DNA of 64,000 nt from Streptomyces sp. NRRL S-350 (GCF_000719705.1 NZ_JOHO01000053.1:15010-79009); one strand, 5' to 3'; positions 8,019-17,123 are shown, counted from the first letter of the stretch. Made by a program: numbers and translations. Notes: generated by a model not told the origin, from the letters alone.

Positions 8019-8678
8019 ATGAAGCCATCTGTGCTTGTCGTGTCCACCGACCCTCAGGGGTCCGCCGTCGTCTGGGCGGAACGGGTGGGGGACAACCTGC
8101 CCTTCGACTTCATGGCGGCGCACGAGCAGGCCGATCAGCTGATCCACCTGAAGAAGACCGGCGCGAAGATCCACGTCATCGCCAACCAGAAGGGCGGCGT
8201 GGGCAAGACCACCACGACGGTCAACCTCGCGGCATGCACGTTCGACGTCCTCGGCGAGAAGGACGAGTACGAACACATCTTCATCGACACGCCCGGCACC
8301 CTGGCGGACGAGGAGATCCTGCGCAGCGCACTGGAGATCGCGGACGACGTCCTGGTCCCGATGATCACCGAGCCGCTGTGCTTCGACCCGACGGCGCGGA
8401 CGATCCAGAAGGTCATCGAGCCGATGGACATCCCCTTCCGGATCGTCGTCAACAACTGGGATCCGCGCGACGGTCGCGCCGACCTCGAGGACACCGAGGC
8501 GTACATCGCCGCAAGGGGCTGGCCGCGCGCCAAGACCGTCCTGCGTCGGTACAAGATCCACTCGCGGGCGGTGGCCGAGGGCACCGTCGTCACCCAGTAC
8601 AAGGAGAGCGGCACCGCCTACCGGGCCCGCGAGGACTTCTTCCGTCTGTCCCTCGAGCTCGGCTACGGAGGCCGCTGA
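8019..8678 (+). CDS. parA: ParA-family partition ATPase with swapped N-terminal blocks, 219 aa
   Basis: Plasmid-type ParA. The deviant Walker A box KGGVGKTTTTVNLAA is present, but at residues 58-72 instead of near the N-terminus. Residues 2-45 hold the block that normally follows it (KPSVLVVSTDPQGSAVVWAE... to LIHLK). Walker B-like YEHIFIDTPGTL follows at 84-95, and the rest is in normal order (VVNNWDPRDG, ARGWPRAKTVLRRYK, EDFFRLSLELGYGG). The joints at residues 2, 45-46 and 80-81 all fall on AAG lysine codons. ATG 8019 follows GGAGAGAACGGAAC. Its stop overlaps the parB start. Whether the permuted protein folds is unknown. Confidence 0.85.
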   Translation: MKPSVLVVSTDPQGSAVVWAERVGDNLPFDFMAAHEQADQLIHLKKTGAKIHVIANQKGGVGKTTTTVNLAACTFDVLGEKDEYEHIFIDTPGTLADEEILRSALEIADDVLVPMITEPLCFDPTARTIQKVIEPMDIPFRIVVNNWDPRDGRADLEDTEAYIAARGWPRAKTVLRRYKIHSRAVAEGTVVTQYKESGTAYRAREDFFRLSLELGYGGR

Positions 8679-9913
8679 TGGCGGGCCGTCGCGTCTCCTT
8701 CGCCTCGATGGCCGCCGACCCGGTCGTCGACGCCCCGGGTGTCGACGTCCCGGGTGTCGGCAGCCGCGCCGGCGACACACCGGCGCGGTGGGTCCCCACC
8801 GCCAACTGCCTGCCGAACCCGCGCAACCCCCGCGACGAGCTGGGCGACCTCTCCGACCTGGCGAGCATCAAGGACCGCCAGCTGCAGAGCTGCCTCGCCG
8901 TCACCCCGGAGGCCTACCTGCGGCTGTGGCCTGAGGACCGGCAGACGCTCGGCGCGGGTCCGCAGGACGTGGTCATCGTCAACGGCAACCGCCGCCGCGC
9001 CGCGGCGCAGCTGTACGGGCGGGAGCAACTGCTCGTCGTCGTCGACGACACGGTGGCGGAGTCCAAGGCGACCCTGCTGCGGGCGGCGCTCGACGAGAAC
9101 ATGGCGCGCAAGGACTTCGACCCGATCGAGGAGGCCAACGCGGTCCTGCTCATCGTGGCGCAGTACCCGACCGCCAAGGAGGCCGCCGAGGCGGAGGGCT
9201 GGTCCCAGAGCTGGATCTCGCACCGCAAGAACCTGCTCAAGCTCCACCCGGAGCTGCAGCGGCAGGTGAGGGCCAAGGCGCGCGGCGAGGAAGGTGTCTC
9301 CATCAACGTCGCGCGGCGCCTGGGATCGGTGCGGGGCATCGAGGAGATGTCCCTCGCCGAGCAGACGGCGGAACTGGAGCTGCTGCTCCAGGCCGACGCC
9401 GACGCGGTCGCGGCCAAGCGGGCGGCGAGGCTGGAGGCGAAGGCCGCGGCCAAGGAGGCCCCTGCCGCCGCTGCCCCTGCCGTCGCTGGCCCCGCCGCAC
9501 CGGCTCCGCAGCCACCGGTCGCCCTCGCGCCGGTTACGCCGGCGCCGGCTGCCCAGCCGGCCACCCAGCCGGCCACCCAGCCGGCCACCCAGCCGGCCGC
9601 GGAAGTCACGCCGTTGGTGGCGGAGCCCGTGGTTCCCCCAGCGGCCCGGCCGGAACCTGCCCCACAGGCTCCGCTCGCGAACGCTGAGCCCACGTCGAGC
9701 CCCGACCGGTTTTCCGCGGAAAATTCCGAGCCGCTCCCGATGCCGGAGCAACGCGAGAAGCCCGCAGCCGCCACCCCGCAGGTGGAACTCGGCACCGTCG
9801 ACTGGCACAACGTCGAGGAACTGGCAGACGCCATCTGCCGCACCCTCTCAGCCGACGAGGCCTACCGCCTCGCCGACGCCCTGGCGAACCGTCTGCTGAC
9901 GACCAACGCCTGA
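8678..9913 (+). CDS. parB: ParB-family partition protein, 411 aa
   Basis: ATG 8678 overlaps the parA stop (TGATG), so the two are translationally coupled. The N-terminal ParB/Srx-like domain has NPRNPRDELGDLSDLASIKD and the VIVNGNRRRAAAQLYG box. A helix-turn-helix follows (TAKEAAEAEGWSQSWISHRK). Residues about 235-340 are an Ala/Pro/Gln linker with four QPAT repeats, and a C-terminal helical segment (VEELADAICRTLSADEAYRL) may dimerise. It should bind a centromere site for the neighbouring ParA and may act on the palindromes upstream. A strong terminator follows. Confidence 0.85.
   Translation: MAGRRVSFASMAADPVVDAPGVDVPGVGSRAGDTPARWVPTANCLPNPRNPRDELGDLSDLASIKDRQLQSCLAVTPEAYLRLWPEDRQTLGAGPQDVVIVNGNRRRAAAQLYGREQLLVVVDDTVAESKATLLRAALDENMARKDFDPIEEANAVLLIVAQYPTAKEAAEAEGWSQSWISHRKNLLKLHPELQRQVRAKARGEEGVSINVARRLGSVRGIEEMSLAEQTAELELLLQADADAVAAKRAARLEAKAAAKEAPAAAAPAVAGPAAPAPQPPVALAPVTPAPAAQPATQPATQPATQPAAEVTPLVAEPVVPPAARPEPAPQAPLANAEPTSSPDRFSAENSEPLPMPEQREKPAAATPQVELGTVDWHNVEELADAICRTLSADEAYRLADALANRLLTTNA
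9554..9601 (+). repeat. 12-bp in-frame tandem repeat in parB (4 copies)
   Basis: CAGCCGGCCACC occurs three times exactly and once with changes, coding QPAT repeats in the linker between the DNA-binding and C-terminal parts of ParB. Copy number can change without a frameshift. Confidence 0.85.
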
Positions 9914-9923
9914 CTCGTCGGCC

Positions 9924-9958
9924 GTGTCCCGCCGCACCTCTCGGGTGCGGCGGGACAC
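9924..9958. terminator. 15-bp stem hairpin after parB
   Basis: GTGTCCCGCCGCACC, a 5-nt loop and its exact complement lie 10 bp after the parB stop. Confidence 0.85.
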
Positions 9959-10212
9959 CCAGCCCCCTGAGGCACTGGCGGGCCAACGGGCGAGACGGCT
10001 CGCTCTTCTCCTCGCCTCGGTCGGTCTTCTCCTTGCCTCGGTCGGGCAGGCCGCTGGCGCTGTGAGGGCGGGTGGCACCATGTCAGGTGCTCCTCGACTT
10101 CTCAACAGCCCAACCACGCCGCCGACAGCGACGCACTGGCAGACCTCCGATGCCGACATCCGATCAGCCGAGGAACGGCAGAGCCGCCAATGCGTCGGAG
10201 GTCAGGGAGTCT

Positions 10213-10302
10213 CCTCCTCCCCGTACAGGCGGGGGTCAGCCGGGCGGTGCGCTCTACCAGTGGGCGGACACCGCCTCCTCCCCGCACCCGCGGGGGCAGC
10301 CG
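10213..10302 (+). CRISPR. Degenerate two-repeat CRISPR (type I-E-like)
   Basis: Two copies of a CCTCCTCCCCG...GCGGGGG(T)CAGCCG element start 61 bp apart (10213 and 10274), the usual period of type I-E arrays (29 + 32). Each copy has the typical short C/G stem. They differ in the loop and by one base near the 3' end, so the array is decayed. The spacer between them is 10243-10273. No cas genes are in the window. The rest of the stretch 9959-10306 holds no gene. Confidence 0.5.
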
Positions 10303-10306
10303 CCGG

Positions 10307-10852
10307 TCACGCTTGTTGAGCCAGCCGGTGCGGACCCAAGTAGTAGCTGAGCGCCGCATGCGACGGGCCATCCGCGACCTCGCCACTGGTCAGCAGCTCG
10401 ACCACCTCGGCCTCTGTCAGCCACTCGATCCTGCTCGCCTCGGAAATGTCCTCCGGCTCGCCTACTCGCGTACAGCCGGTGACGTGATACGAGCGGAAGT
10501 GGGCGTCGCTGATCCCCGCCATGGCGTCGTATTCGGTCAGCAGCTCGACCCGGCCGGGGCGCCACCCGGTTTCCTCCTCGACCTCCCGGGCGATCGCCGC
10601 TGCCGGGTCCTCACCGGGCTCGGCCCACCCGGCGGGTACCTCCCAACCCCAGCGGCCGGTGATGAACCGGTGTCGGTAGAGGAGGAGGAAGCGGTCGCGC
10701 TCGTCGGTGACGACGGCGATAGTCGACGCCCGCGGGTAGCGGACGACGTGGTGATCGATCCGGCCGATACCGGGCACGTCCACGTCGTCCAGCCACACCT
10801 CCACCCAGGGGCTGCCATAGACCTGTCGCCGTCCGAACGTCTCCCACTCCAT
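10307..10852 (-). CDS. NUDIX hydrolase, 181 aa
   Basis: A complete NUDIX box is present: G-x5-E-x7-REVEEETGW, beginning GWAEPGEDPAAAIAREVEEE (residues about 75-97). The N-terminal VYGSPWVEVWLDDVDVPG and the C-terminal ISEASRIEWLTEAEVVELL fit the ADP-ribose/nucleoside-diphosphate-sugar pyrophosphatase branch. It should hydrolyse a nucleoside diphosphate linked to another group. It is the last gene of a minus-strand block that starts with the small peptide at 14930, after two gene remnants, and may be read separately. Confidence 0.85.
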   Translation of the reverse strand: MEWETFGRRQVYGSPWVEVWLDDVDVPGIGRIDHHVVRYPRASTIAVVTDERDRFLLLYRHRFITGRWGWEVPAGWAEPGEDPAAAIAREVEEETGWRPGRVELLTEYDAMAGISDAHFRSYHVTGCTRVGEPEDISEASRIEWLTEAEVVELLTSGEVADGPSHAALSYYLGPHRLAQQA

Positions 10853-10862
10853 GCCGGCCTCC

Positions 10863-11312
10863 TCACGCGCGGACTGACTGCGCCCTCGACTCTCTCACGT
10901 GCGTGGCGAGCTCTCGCACGGGCCGCTCAGCTGCCCACGGTGCGAGGAAGTCCAACCCCGCCACCGGCCCCGCTCCAGGAGCGTTTGCACGGTCGAGGTC
11001 GCAGGCGGACTGGTCAAGCAAGGCCAGGGCCCCGGCCCGGTCGCCGCCGGCGGTCAACGCGTGGGCCAGGTTGGCGGCGGCCCAAGCCCGTCGCCGGGGC
11101 GCCGCGCTCTCAGCGTGGACTGTGGCCTGCCGGAGAAGAGCCGTCGCGGTGTCGCGGCGGCCTGCGGTGTACTCGACGATGCTCTGCATGGTGAGGCGCC
11201 ATGCGGTCAGGTCGTCAGCCTCTCCCTCGCCGGCCGCGACCGCTCCGAGGGGGAAGTGCGCATCACTGCGGCTGCGGTCGCCGAGGTCGTGCTGCGCGAG
11301 TCCGAGAAAGCC
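10863..11312 (-). pseudogene. C-terminal remnant of an XRE/TPR-type regulator
   Basis: This frame reads GFLGLAQHDLGDRSRSDAHF, then DDLTAWRLTMQSIVEYTAGR and AWAAANLAHALTAGGDRAGA, the TPR-like C-terminal half typical of Streptomyces XRE-family regulators such as the one at 15810. The HTH half is missing and the upstream frame belongs to another protein fragment. Confidence 0.5.
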
Positions 11313-11390
11313 GCGACGATGGCCGGTATCCGTACCCCGCGGCGCCGGCCTTCTCGCTCTGGTGGATGGATAGATCTGGTACCAGGCGAG

Positions 11391-11700
11391 GAAATCCGCT
11401 CCTGCTGCGGGCTGGTCGATGGCCCAGGTGGTGCCGGTGGCGTCGTGGTGGTGACGATCACGGCTCCGTTGTCGGAGAGCATGACGCGGGGTCACCGGCG
11501 AAGATCATGCTCGAGTCGCCGAGGTAGGAGACGGTGCTGAATCCGGTGGTCGGGCCGCTCTGCCCGAACTAGGCGATGTGCCCGTTGGTGGGCCGGGCGA
11601 ACACGTTGACGGTGCCGCCGGCTCCGGAGGACAGCACGGACGCGGTCCGTCCAGTGGGGCCACCGGAGACGCTGATCTTGTCCCAGACTGCGAACGGCGA
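11391..11700 (-). pseudogene. Decayed beta-propeller/lectin-like fragment
   Basis: Across two minus-strand frames with an in-frame stop one reads GGTVNVFARPTNGHIA, stop, FGQSGPTTGFSTVSYLGDSS, then DATGTTWAIDQPAAGADF. This resembles the repeated blades of secreted PLL-type propeller proteins. It has several lesions and no start. The stretch 11700-11883 holds nothing recognisable. Confidence 0.4.
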
Positions 11701-11883
11701 TCCCGCCCCGGAAGCGGCGCTGTGGGGAGACCGAGTTCGACGGCCTCGACCGGTCGACCGCCAGCATCCGCACCGGTCCGAATGGCGCCTCCGCCGAGGA
11801 TATGCGGAGGACCCCGGTGAGCAACTGTGGAGGCTGACCTTTGCGACCCCTCCGCCCTCGACCAGGGGGGTGAGGGCCGGTCA

Positions 11884-12714
11884 TCAGGTGAGCGCGAAGA
11901 GTCGCCTACGCAGGTGCTCCTCAAGGTCGAGGTTGTCGCCCCGAGTAGTGGTCTGCAGCAGTTCAGTGATGACGACCAGTTCGGCGAACTGCCCGGCTGG
12001 CGTGTCGAGGATGTGCTCGAGCCGGCGACGGACCTGGGCGGCGGTGCCTGGCACGAGGAGGCTGTACGAGTACAACAGCGCCGCGTCGTACCCGGCAGGC
12101 GCGACGCCCCAACCTTCCCAGTCGAGCACCGTTAGGGCCGGACTTGTGAGGTTGGCCCAGTGCAGGTCACCATGGGCCGTCGTCCAGGCGGGCACCTCCG
12201 TATCGATCGGGATGCCCAGGTATTGGGGCATGGCGCGATCCAGGTATTCCTGCCGGACCGCCACCCGGGCGCTGGGAACGGTGGCAATGGCGTCGAGGGC
12301 GGTGCTGAGCGAGTCCCACCAGGCGTCGTCCAGGTCAGGTGCTTCCCGGAGGATCGGCTCGTGGGTAGTGATGGTGGAGGCGGTGATCTTGTCGTACAGC
12401 TCCGCCAGGTAGCCATGCTCGCCCTCGGTCCAGGTACGCCGCTCCCGCAGGCGCGGCCTTGGCACCACAGGAGGAATGAGCTGTTCTGCCTCCTGCGGTC
12501 CCTCCCAGAGCTTGCCGCCGGCCTTGTCGGCCAGGGCGGAAGCCAGGCGGAGCCAGCGCTTGCCAGATGCTGTCTCAACCGGGCGGCTGAGGGTACGCCC
12601 GCGCCAGCCCCATACCTCGTGGGAGCCGATCGGCGTCGCGTCGAGCGCTGCTGCTGCTGTGGCGTGCATTTTGCGCATCCGTCTGGCGATGTCCGGCTCA
12701 GGTTCCGAGTACAT
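11884..12714 (-). CDS. APH-fold phosphotransferase, 276 aa
   Basis: The C-terminal half carries the aminoglycoside-phosphotransferase/choline-kinase catalytic loop (TTAHGDLHWANLTSPALTVL) and the metal-binding DWEGWGVAPAGYDAALLYSY. ATG 12714 follows GAAGGG and overlaps the end of the aldo/keto reductase frame, so the two are coupled. The N-terminal lobe begins YSEPEPDIARRMRKMHATAA and is short. The substrate is unknown; in this setting it could phosphorylate a small metabolite or a modified peptide rather than confer drug resistance. Confidence 0.75.
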   Translation of the reverse strand: MYSEPEPDIARRMRKMHATAAAALDATPIGSHEVWGWRGRTLSRPVETASGKRWLRLASALADKAGGKLWEGPQEAEQLIPPVVPRPRLRERRTWTEGEHGYLAELYDKITASTITTHEPILREAPDLDDAWWDSLSTALDAIATVPSARVAVRQEYLDRAMPQYLGIPIDTEVPAWTTAHGDLHWANLTSPALTVLDWEGWGVAPAGYDAALLYSYSLLVPGTAAQVRRRLEHILDTPAGQFAELVVITELLQTTTRGDNLDLEEHLRRRLFALT

Positions 12715-13593
12715 CAACGACCCTTCGGAGTACGTCCGGAGACAACGGCGGTTGGCCGACGGCTTCGCTGGCCCGGATCCAGTGTTCCGGGCTTCCCGTC
12801 GACAGGAGCACGCGTTTCACCCCTGGGGCCGACGCAACGACGGCGAGGGCGGTCGCGGCAGGGGTCTTGCCAGGAGTGATCAGCTCGGACAGTTCCGGGG
12901 TCACCATGCCGGGGATCTCGCCGCCGTGGAGCGGGGCGGAGGCGAACACCTCCAGTCCCGCGCCCAGGGCGTCGACCAATGGGCCGCGGCCGTCGAGAGC
13001 CTGGGCGACGGGCGCGAGGTGGACGAGGGAGACCGGGAGCTGGATGGCCCACAGGTGATGATTCGGCCCGCCCGCCTTGGCCGCGAGTTCAAGCAGCGCG
13101 GGTACGTCGAAGAGACCGCTGCTGAAGCCGCGCCAGGTCGCCACTCCATAGGCGCTGATAATCTGTTGGCTGCACGCCTCCTCCAGAGCCAGGAAGGCGT
13201 TGTAGAGCCGGCCGGTGATCCCGCCGTCCGGGCAAGCGTGCTCGGGTTGTGCACGAACACCAGGTCAGGTACCCGGTCGAGCATGAGCCTGCTGCGCGCG
13301 AGCTGCCAGGCGATGTAGCCCGGGGCGAGACAGTGTCCGCGCTCGGCATCCGCTGCGGACAGAGCCCCGGCTCGCACACCGATGTACCCGGCGCCAGCTG
13401 GCACGAAGCCCACCTTGGTGGAGACGCACAGATCCGGGTATGCAGCCAGAATCGCGCCGAGCGACGTCTCCGCCCGGCCGCCTGCGTAGTTGGGCGCTGT
13501 GTCCACCCAGTCTGCGCCTCGGGAGGCGGCCATCAGCGCGTCCTTGGCCACATCGAGGCAGCGGTAGGTGCCGAGACCCAGCCGAGCGGTCAC
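12698..13593 (-). pseudogene. Aldo/keto reductase, frameshifted
   Basis: The first frame (from 13593) reads TARLGLGTYRCLDVAKDAL, then ADWVDTAPNYAGGRAETSLG, with the catalytic Asp and Tyr, a Lys at STKVGF and His at LVFVHNP. At about 13245 the reading moves by one base: the next frame continues DGGITGRLYNAFLALEEA, then QIISAYGVATWRGFSSGLF and LLSTGSPEHWIRASEAV to the stop at 12698. Restoring one base between AACCC and GAGCAC rejoins a normal reductase of about 298 residues. It may be a real pseudogene or a base-calling error. The start overlaps the cupin gene stop. Confidence 0.7.
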
Positions 13594-14777
13594 CGAAGGC
13601 CTCCTATTGCGGCGGCCTGGCCGTCTACCAGCTCGGTCAAGGCACCGGCCGCCTGGTCGAGGGTGATGCCTGCGGCCAGCGCGAGATCGGCCAGCCGGTG
13701 GGGTTCCCCGTCGGCGAGGAGCGCGAGCATCGGTTCAGCCTTGCTGGCGAACGTCCACTCCTCGCCGCCCGCGGTCAGCCGGACGGTGCCGTCGGACGCG
13801 GCCGAGAGCGCGGGCCGGGTGGTGACCAGGCGTACCTCCAGGTCGGCATCCGGTGGGGCTGCCGTGATGTGGGGCAGCGACGGCGCGAGCCGGGCTCGCT
13901 CGGTGGCGTCGCGAGCGGAGGAGAAGCGGGCGATCAGGTCGTCGCTCTCCAGCTCGGCCGCGAGGAGCTTGCCGATCATGGCGAGGAAGGCGCGCTGTTC
14001 CTCGGCGGTCCCGAAGCGTGGGATGTCCGCTCGGATGATCTCGTGGGCGCGCAGCATCTCCGACAGCCAGGTGATCAGATCGGCGCCGGTTGTGCTCTGC
14101 AGTCCACACGTGACGTGCAGCGAGTGTTTGCCCTCGGAGGCGGCGACGGCGTGCCACCAGCCTCGGGGCAGATAGAGCACATCGCCGGCGGTGAGGACCA
14201 GATCGACAACGGGCTTTCCGGGCGGTGGTTCCGGTGTCTCGACGTCGCGGTGCATCGGCACCGTGCGGGTGGGGCCGTAGATGCGCCAGCGCTTCGCACC
14301 GTCCAGCTGGACGACGACCACGTCGTGATCGTCCCAGTGGACACCGAAGCCCTCGGTGCCGGTCCAGGAGGCATACAGGTTGACCTGCACGCCGGTCCGC
14401 AGCCAGCGCTCCAGCTGGCCGGCCAGAGCGCCGATGCTGGGGTGGAGTTCGTCGACGGCGTCCAGGACCAGCGTCGCACCCTCGGCGAGGCGCTTGTGCA
14501 GTTCGGAGGGCTGGAGCTGTTGCCAGACGGTGCTCCGCCGGGTGGTGATCGGCCGGGAGTAGGTGTGCGCGGGCACCTGCTCCCCGTTGGCGGCGAGGCG
14601 GAAGCGAGGGGGTTCCAACCGGTGGTGGGTCAGGATGGCGTTGAGGTCATCCCAGCGCATCAGCCCGGCGAGCGACGCGGCTTCGCCGCGTGCGACCTTG
14701 AAGCTGCGGCCGAGCGTCTGGGCGAGGAAGTCATCCCCGCCCAGACGCTCAACCACCGAGAAGTGCTCGGTAGTCAT
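13590..14777 (-). CDS. Cupin_4/JmjC-type Fe(II)/2-oxoglutarate oxygenase, 395 aa
   Basis: The double-stranded beta-helix has the metal box HWDDHD (GFGVHWDDHDVVVVQLDG) and a distal His in YLPRGWWHAV, as in the YcfD/ROXA arginine or histidine hydroxylases. The C-terminal 90 residues look like the winged-helix dimer/recognition part of that family (PMLALLADGEPHRLADLALA). Known relatives hydroxylate ribosomal proteins; some relatives sit in peptide-modification loci. It starts 12 nt after a 46-aa peptide gene and overlaps the reductase frame at its stop. A peptide hydroxylase role on that product is inferred. Confidence 0.8.
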   Translation of the reverse strand: MTTEHFSVVERLGGDDFLAQTLGRSFKVARGEAASLAGLMRWDDLNAILTHHRLEPPRFRLAANGEQVPAHTYSRPITTRRSTVWQQLQPSELHKRLAEGATLVLDAVDELHPSIGALAGQLERWLRTGVQVNLYASWTGTEGFGVHWDDHDVVVVQLDGAKRWRIYGPTRTVPMHRDVETPEPPPGKPVVDLVLTAGDVLYLPRGWWHAVAASEGKHSLHVTCGLQSTTGADLITWLSEMLRAHEIIRADIPRFGTAEEQRAFLAMIGKLLAAELESDDLIARFSSARDATERARLAPSLPHITAAPPDADLEVRLVTTRPALSAASDGTVRLTAGGEEWTFASKAEPMLALLADGEPHRLADLALAAGITLDQAAGALTELVDGQAAAIGGLR

Positions 14778-14789
14778 TGTGATGGTCCG

Positions 14790-14930
14790 TCAGTCGTTGG
14801 TGTCGGTCCGGCCGGTGGAGCCGCCGTCCGACGGCTGCTCGCCACGCGAGCGGGCCGCGGCGACCTTCGTACGGGCGACCAGCAGGCCGTCGCCCTCCAG
14901 CTCGGTGCCGGTCGTCAGGTTCTCGGGCAT
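14790..14930 (-). CDS. 46-aa peptide, candidate precursor for the downstream enzymes
   Basis: ATG 14930 is preceded by AAGGAG with 6-nt spacing. The peptide begins MPENLTTGTELEGDGLLVAR, continues TKVAAARSRGEQ and ends in a hydrophilic Asp/Ser/Thr/Gly tail. A conserved-looking, leader-like N-terminal half followed by a short polar tail, first position in the operon and a directly following oxygenase all suggest a substrate peptide. It has no Cys, so lanthionine or thiazole chemistry is excluded; Arg and Lys are the likely sites for a Cupin_4 enzyme. It could instead be a small regulator. Confidence 0.6.
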   Translation of the reverse strand: MPENLTTGTELEGDGLLVARTKVAAARSRGEQPSDGGSTGRTDTND

Positions 14931-15111
14931 GAAGCACTCCTTCGGTTTCATGGGACGGGCTGACTGCCCAGCCCCGTCGTGGGTGCAGCGATGGATCCGT
15001 TGCCGGGGCAAGCCGCTGGCAAGGAACCTCAGGTGCTTGTGCCGCGCGGCTGTTGACCAGCGCGGCCACCTGAATCCCCCCAAGCCCGCGTCGGAGCGGG
15101 AGGAAGTCTTT

Positions 15112-15606
15112 TCAGGCACTGGTCGGGAGGACGTCCCGTGCCTTCGGGACCGCGGCCCTCACCAGCGTGGTGAGTCGCTCGTCGCCCGAGACGGCGGCGG
15201 TGGTGCCGACCTCGAACCAGATCCGCTTGCCGGCGGGGTCCGGCTCGGCGCCCCAGTTCGTCGCGAGCGCTGCCACCAGGAACAGCCCTCGCCCGTCGGT
15301 GGCGTCGAGATCGATCCCGCAGGCAGCCGGCAGTTCGTGGCCGGCGTCCGTCACCTCGACGCGCAGCCGGTCACCGTCCCAGGACACGCATACGACGCAT
15401 GGGGCGTGGGTGTGAGACACGGCGTTGGTGATCAGCTCGCTGGACAGCAACTCGACATCGCGGAGCGCGTCCTCCGCGAGCGGCAGGCTCCAGCCGCGCA
15501 CGACCTGTATCACCCGCCGCCGGGCGTTCGGCACGGCCTCGGCACTGGGCAGCACGCGAAAGCCGAACGGGGCGGGGGTGATGGCTTGGCGGGTGGCGAC
15601 GGACAT
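15112..15606 (-). CDS. HATPase_c_2 ATP-binding (anti-sigma-like) regulator, 164 aa
   Basis: The N box ELLSSELITNAVSHTH, the G1 box EVTDAGHELP and the G2 box TDGRGLFLVAAL identify a GHKL ATPase of the RsbW/SpoIIAB type without a kinase sensor. ATG 15606 starts MSVATRQAI. Such genes often sit beside XRE regulators in Streptomyces and tune development or secondary metabolism. It is divergent from the XRE-TPR gene at 15810, with a 200-bp shared promoter region. Confidence 0.8.
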   Translation of the reverse strand: MSVATRQAITPAPFGFRVLPSAEAVPNARRRVIQVVRGWSLPLAEDALRDVELLSSELITNAVSHTHAPCVVCVSWDGDRLRVEVTDAGHELPAACGIDLDATDGRGLFLVAALATNWGAEPDPAGKRIWFEVGTTAAVSGDERLTTLVRAAVPKARDVLPTSA

Positions 15607-15809
15607 GAGCGCGGTCCTTTCACCGGGACGAGGTCGGCAGCGGGCCGATTCGCGCCGGGATTCACCCGGCAGGTATCTACAGAACCGCCTCCAACGCGGT
15701 TGAACCAGAGCAGAATTGAGGTGGCAATGAGGCATCCGTGTCGCAAACCCGGGCATGACCTGGCCTGTTACGGCTGCAGACGAACTGACGTACCTCTGGA
15801 GGACGCGGG

Positions 15810-17123
15810 ATGGCATCCAGGAGGTCCCGGCTGATCCAGCGCAGGGAGGCGGTCGGCCACACCCAGGAATCCCTGGCTGAAGCCCTCGATGTGGACCGTA
15901 CGACCGTGGGGCGATGGGAGAGCGGCAGGGGTGCCCCGCAGCCCTGGATGCGGCCGAAGCTCGCCCGTGTCCTGGAACTCTCGGTCGACCAGTTAGCCGA
16001 CCTGCTGGCAGCGCCCCCTGCAGCCGCCGAAGCAGTTCTACCGCCCAGCAGCGTTGGCGAAGCCTCGCATCCTGTACCTGCCCGGCACACGGACCGCGAC
16101 AACGATCTCGTCCTGGCCGTGGCAGCCGACTCGGCAGAGTCCGCGCTCTTCCTTCGCTTCGCGAGCGCGTCCAACGTGGACGACACGCTGCTCGAACAGG
16201 TCGACGCGGACATTGCGAGGCTGGCAGCGGACTACGTGAGCAAGCCGGTGTCCGAGCTCTTCCACGACATCGGAACCCTGCGGCGAGGAGTGTTCGACTT
16301 GCTCCGAGGCCGCCAACGCCCGTACCAGACAGGCCATCTCTACCTGCAGGCCGGGCGTCTCTGCGGCCTGGCCACCCATGTCGCCCTCGACCTCGGCCAG
16401 TACACAGCTGCGGCTACGCATTCGCGAACGGCGTGGCGTTGCGCGGAGTCAGCCGGCCACAATGGTCTCCGGGCCTGGATCCGATCCGTCCAGTCCCTGA
16501 TCGCCTACTGGCAGCAGGACCACCACCAGGCTGCCGAACGGGCCAGAGCAGGACTGCCGTACGCGGACGGCGGCACGATCGCAGTCCGCCTGCTCAGCCT
16601 CGAAGCACGGGCCACTGCCGCACTCGGCGACCGTGTGAGCGCGCTCCGGGCTGTAGAAGCTGCCGCGGCGGCGCGGAGCGCGGTAGCCGCCGTGGATCTT
16701 CCCGGCGTATTCACGTTTCCCGAGGCCAAGCAGTGGACCTACGCCGGCACCGCTCTCCTTACCCTGGGCAGCCAACGCCACGTGAACCACGCCATCGAGG
16801 CGTCCTCCAGGGCTATCGGCCTTTATGAGTCAGCACCGCAGCAGGAGCAGTCCTCCGGCGACCTGCTGGCCGCCCGCCTTGACCTCGCCAACGCCCACCT
16901 CGCCCACGGCGACCTCGACGGCGTGCAGGAGAAGCTCTCGGTGGTGCTGGGCGCCGCCCCGGATCGGCGAACAGCGAGTATCTCCAGCCGCCTTCGGGCG
17001 CTGAGCACTCGTCTCGCCGAACCCGCTTTCGCAGGCTCCCCGATCGTCCTGAGTCTCCGTGAGAATGTCAGAGAAGCCTGCTCTCGGCCCGCACTCACGA
17101 ACCCTCCGGAGCTGCCACAGTGA
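15810..17123 (+). CDS. XRE-family regulator with TPR-like C-terminal domain, 437 aa
   Basis: The N-terminal helix-turn-helix is clear (REAVGHTQESLAEALDVDRT, then TVGRWESGRGAPQPW). The remaining 350 residues are TPR-like helices (AGHNGLRAWIRSVQSLIAYW, SGDLLAARLDLANAHLAHGD), which in this family sense a peptide or small ligand. ATG follows GGAGGA. The stop overlaps the GTG of the methyltransferase gene, so both are co-translated. It probably controls the divergent minus-strand block. Confidence 0.85.
   Translation: MASRRSRLIQRREAVGHTQESLAEALDVDRTTVGRWESGRGAPQPWMRPKLARVLELSVDQLADLLAAPPAAAEAVLPPSSVGEASHPVPARHTDRDNDLVLAVAADSAESALFLRFASASNVDDTLLEQVDADIARLAADYVSKPVSELFHDIGTLRRGVFDLLRGRQRPYQTGHLYLQAGRLCGLATHVALDLGQYTAAATHSRTAWRCAESAGHNGLRAWIRSVQSLIAYWQQDHHQAAERARAGLPYADGGTIAVRLLSLEARATAALGDRVSALRAVEAAAAARSAVAAVDLPGVFTFPEAKQWTYAGTALLTLGSQRHVNHAIEASSRAIGLYESAPQQEQSSGDLLAARLDLANAHLAHGDLDGVQEKLSVVLGAAPDRRTASISSRLRALSTRLAEPAFAGSPIVLSLRENVREACSRPALTNPPELPQ

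Noticed and set aside
14790..14930. Lanthipeptide or thiopeptide precursor
   Set aside because: The peptide has no Cys, and no lanthionine synthetase, dehydratase or YcaO gene is in the window.
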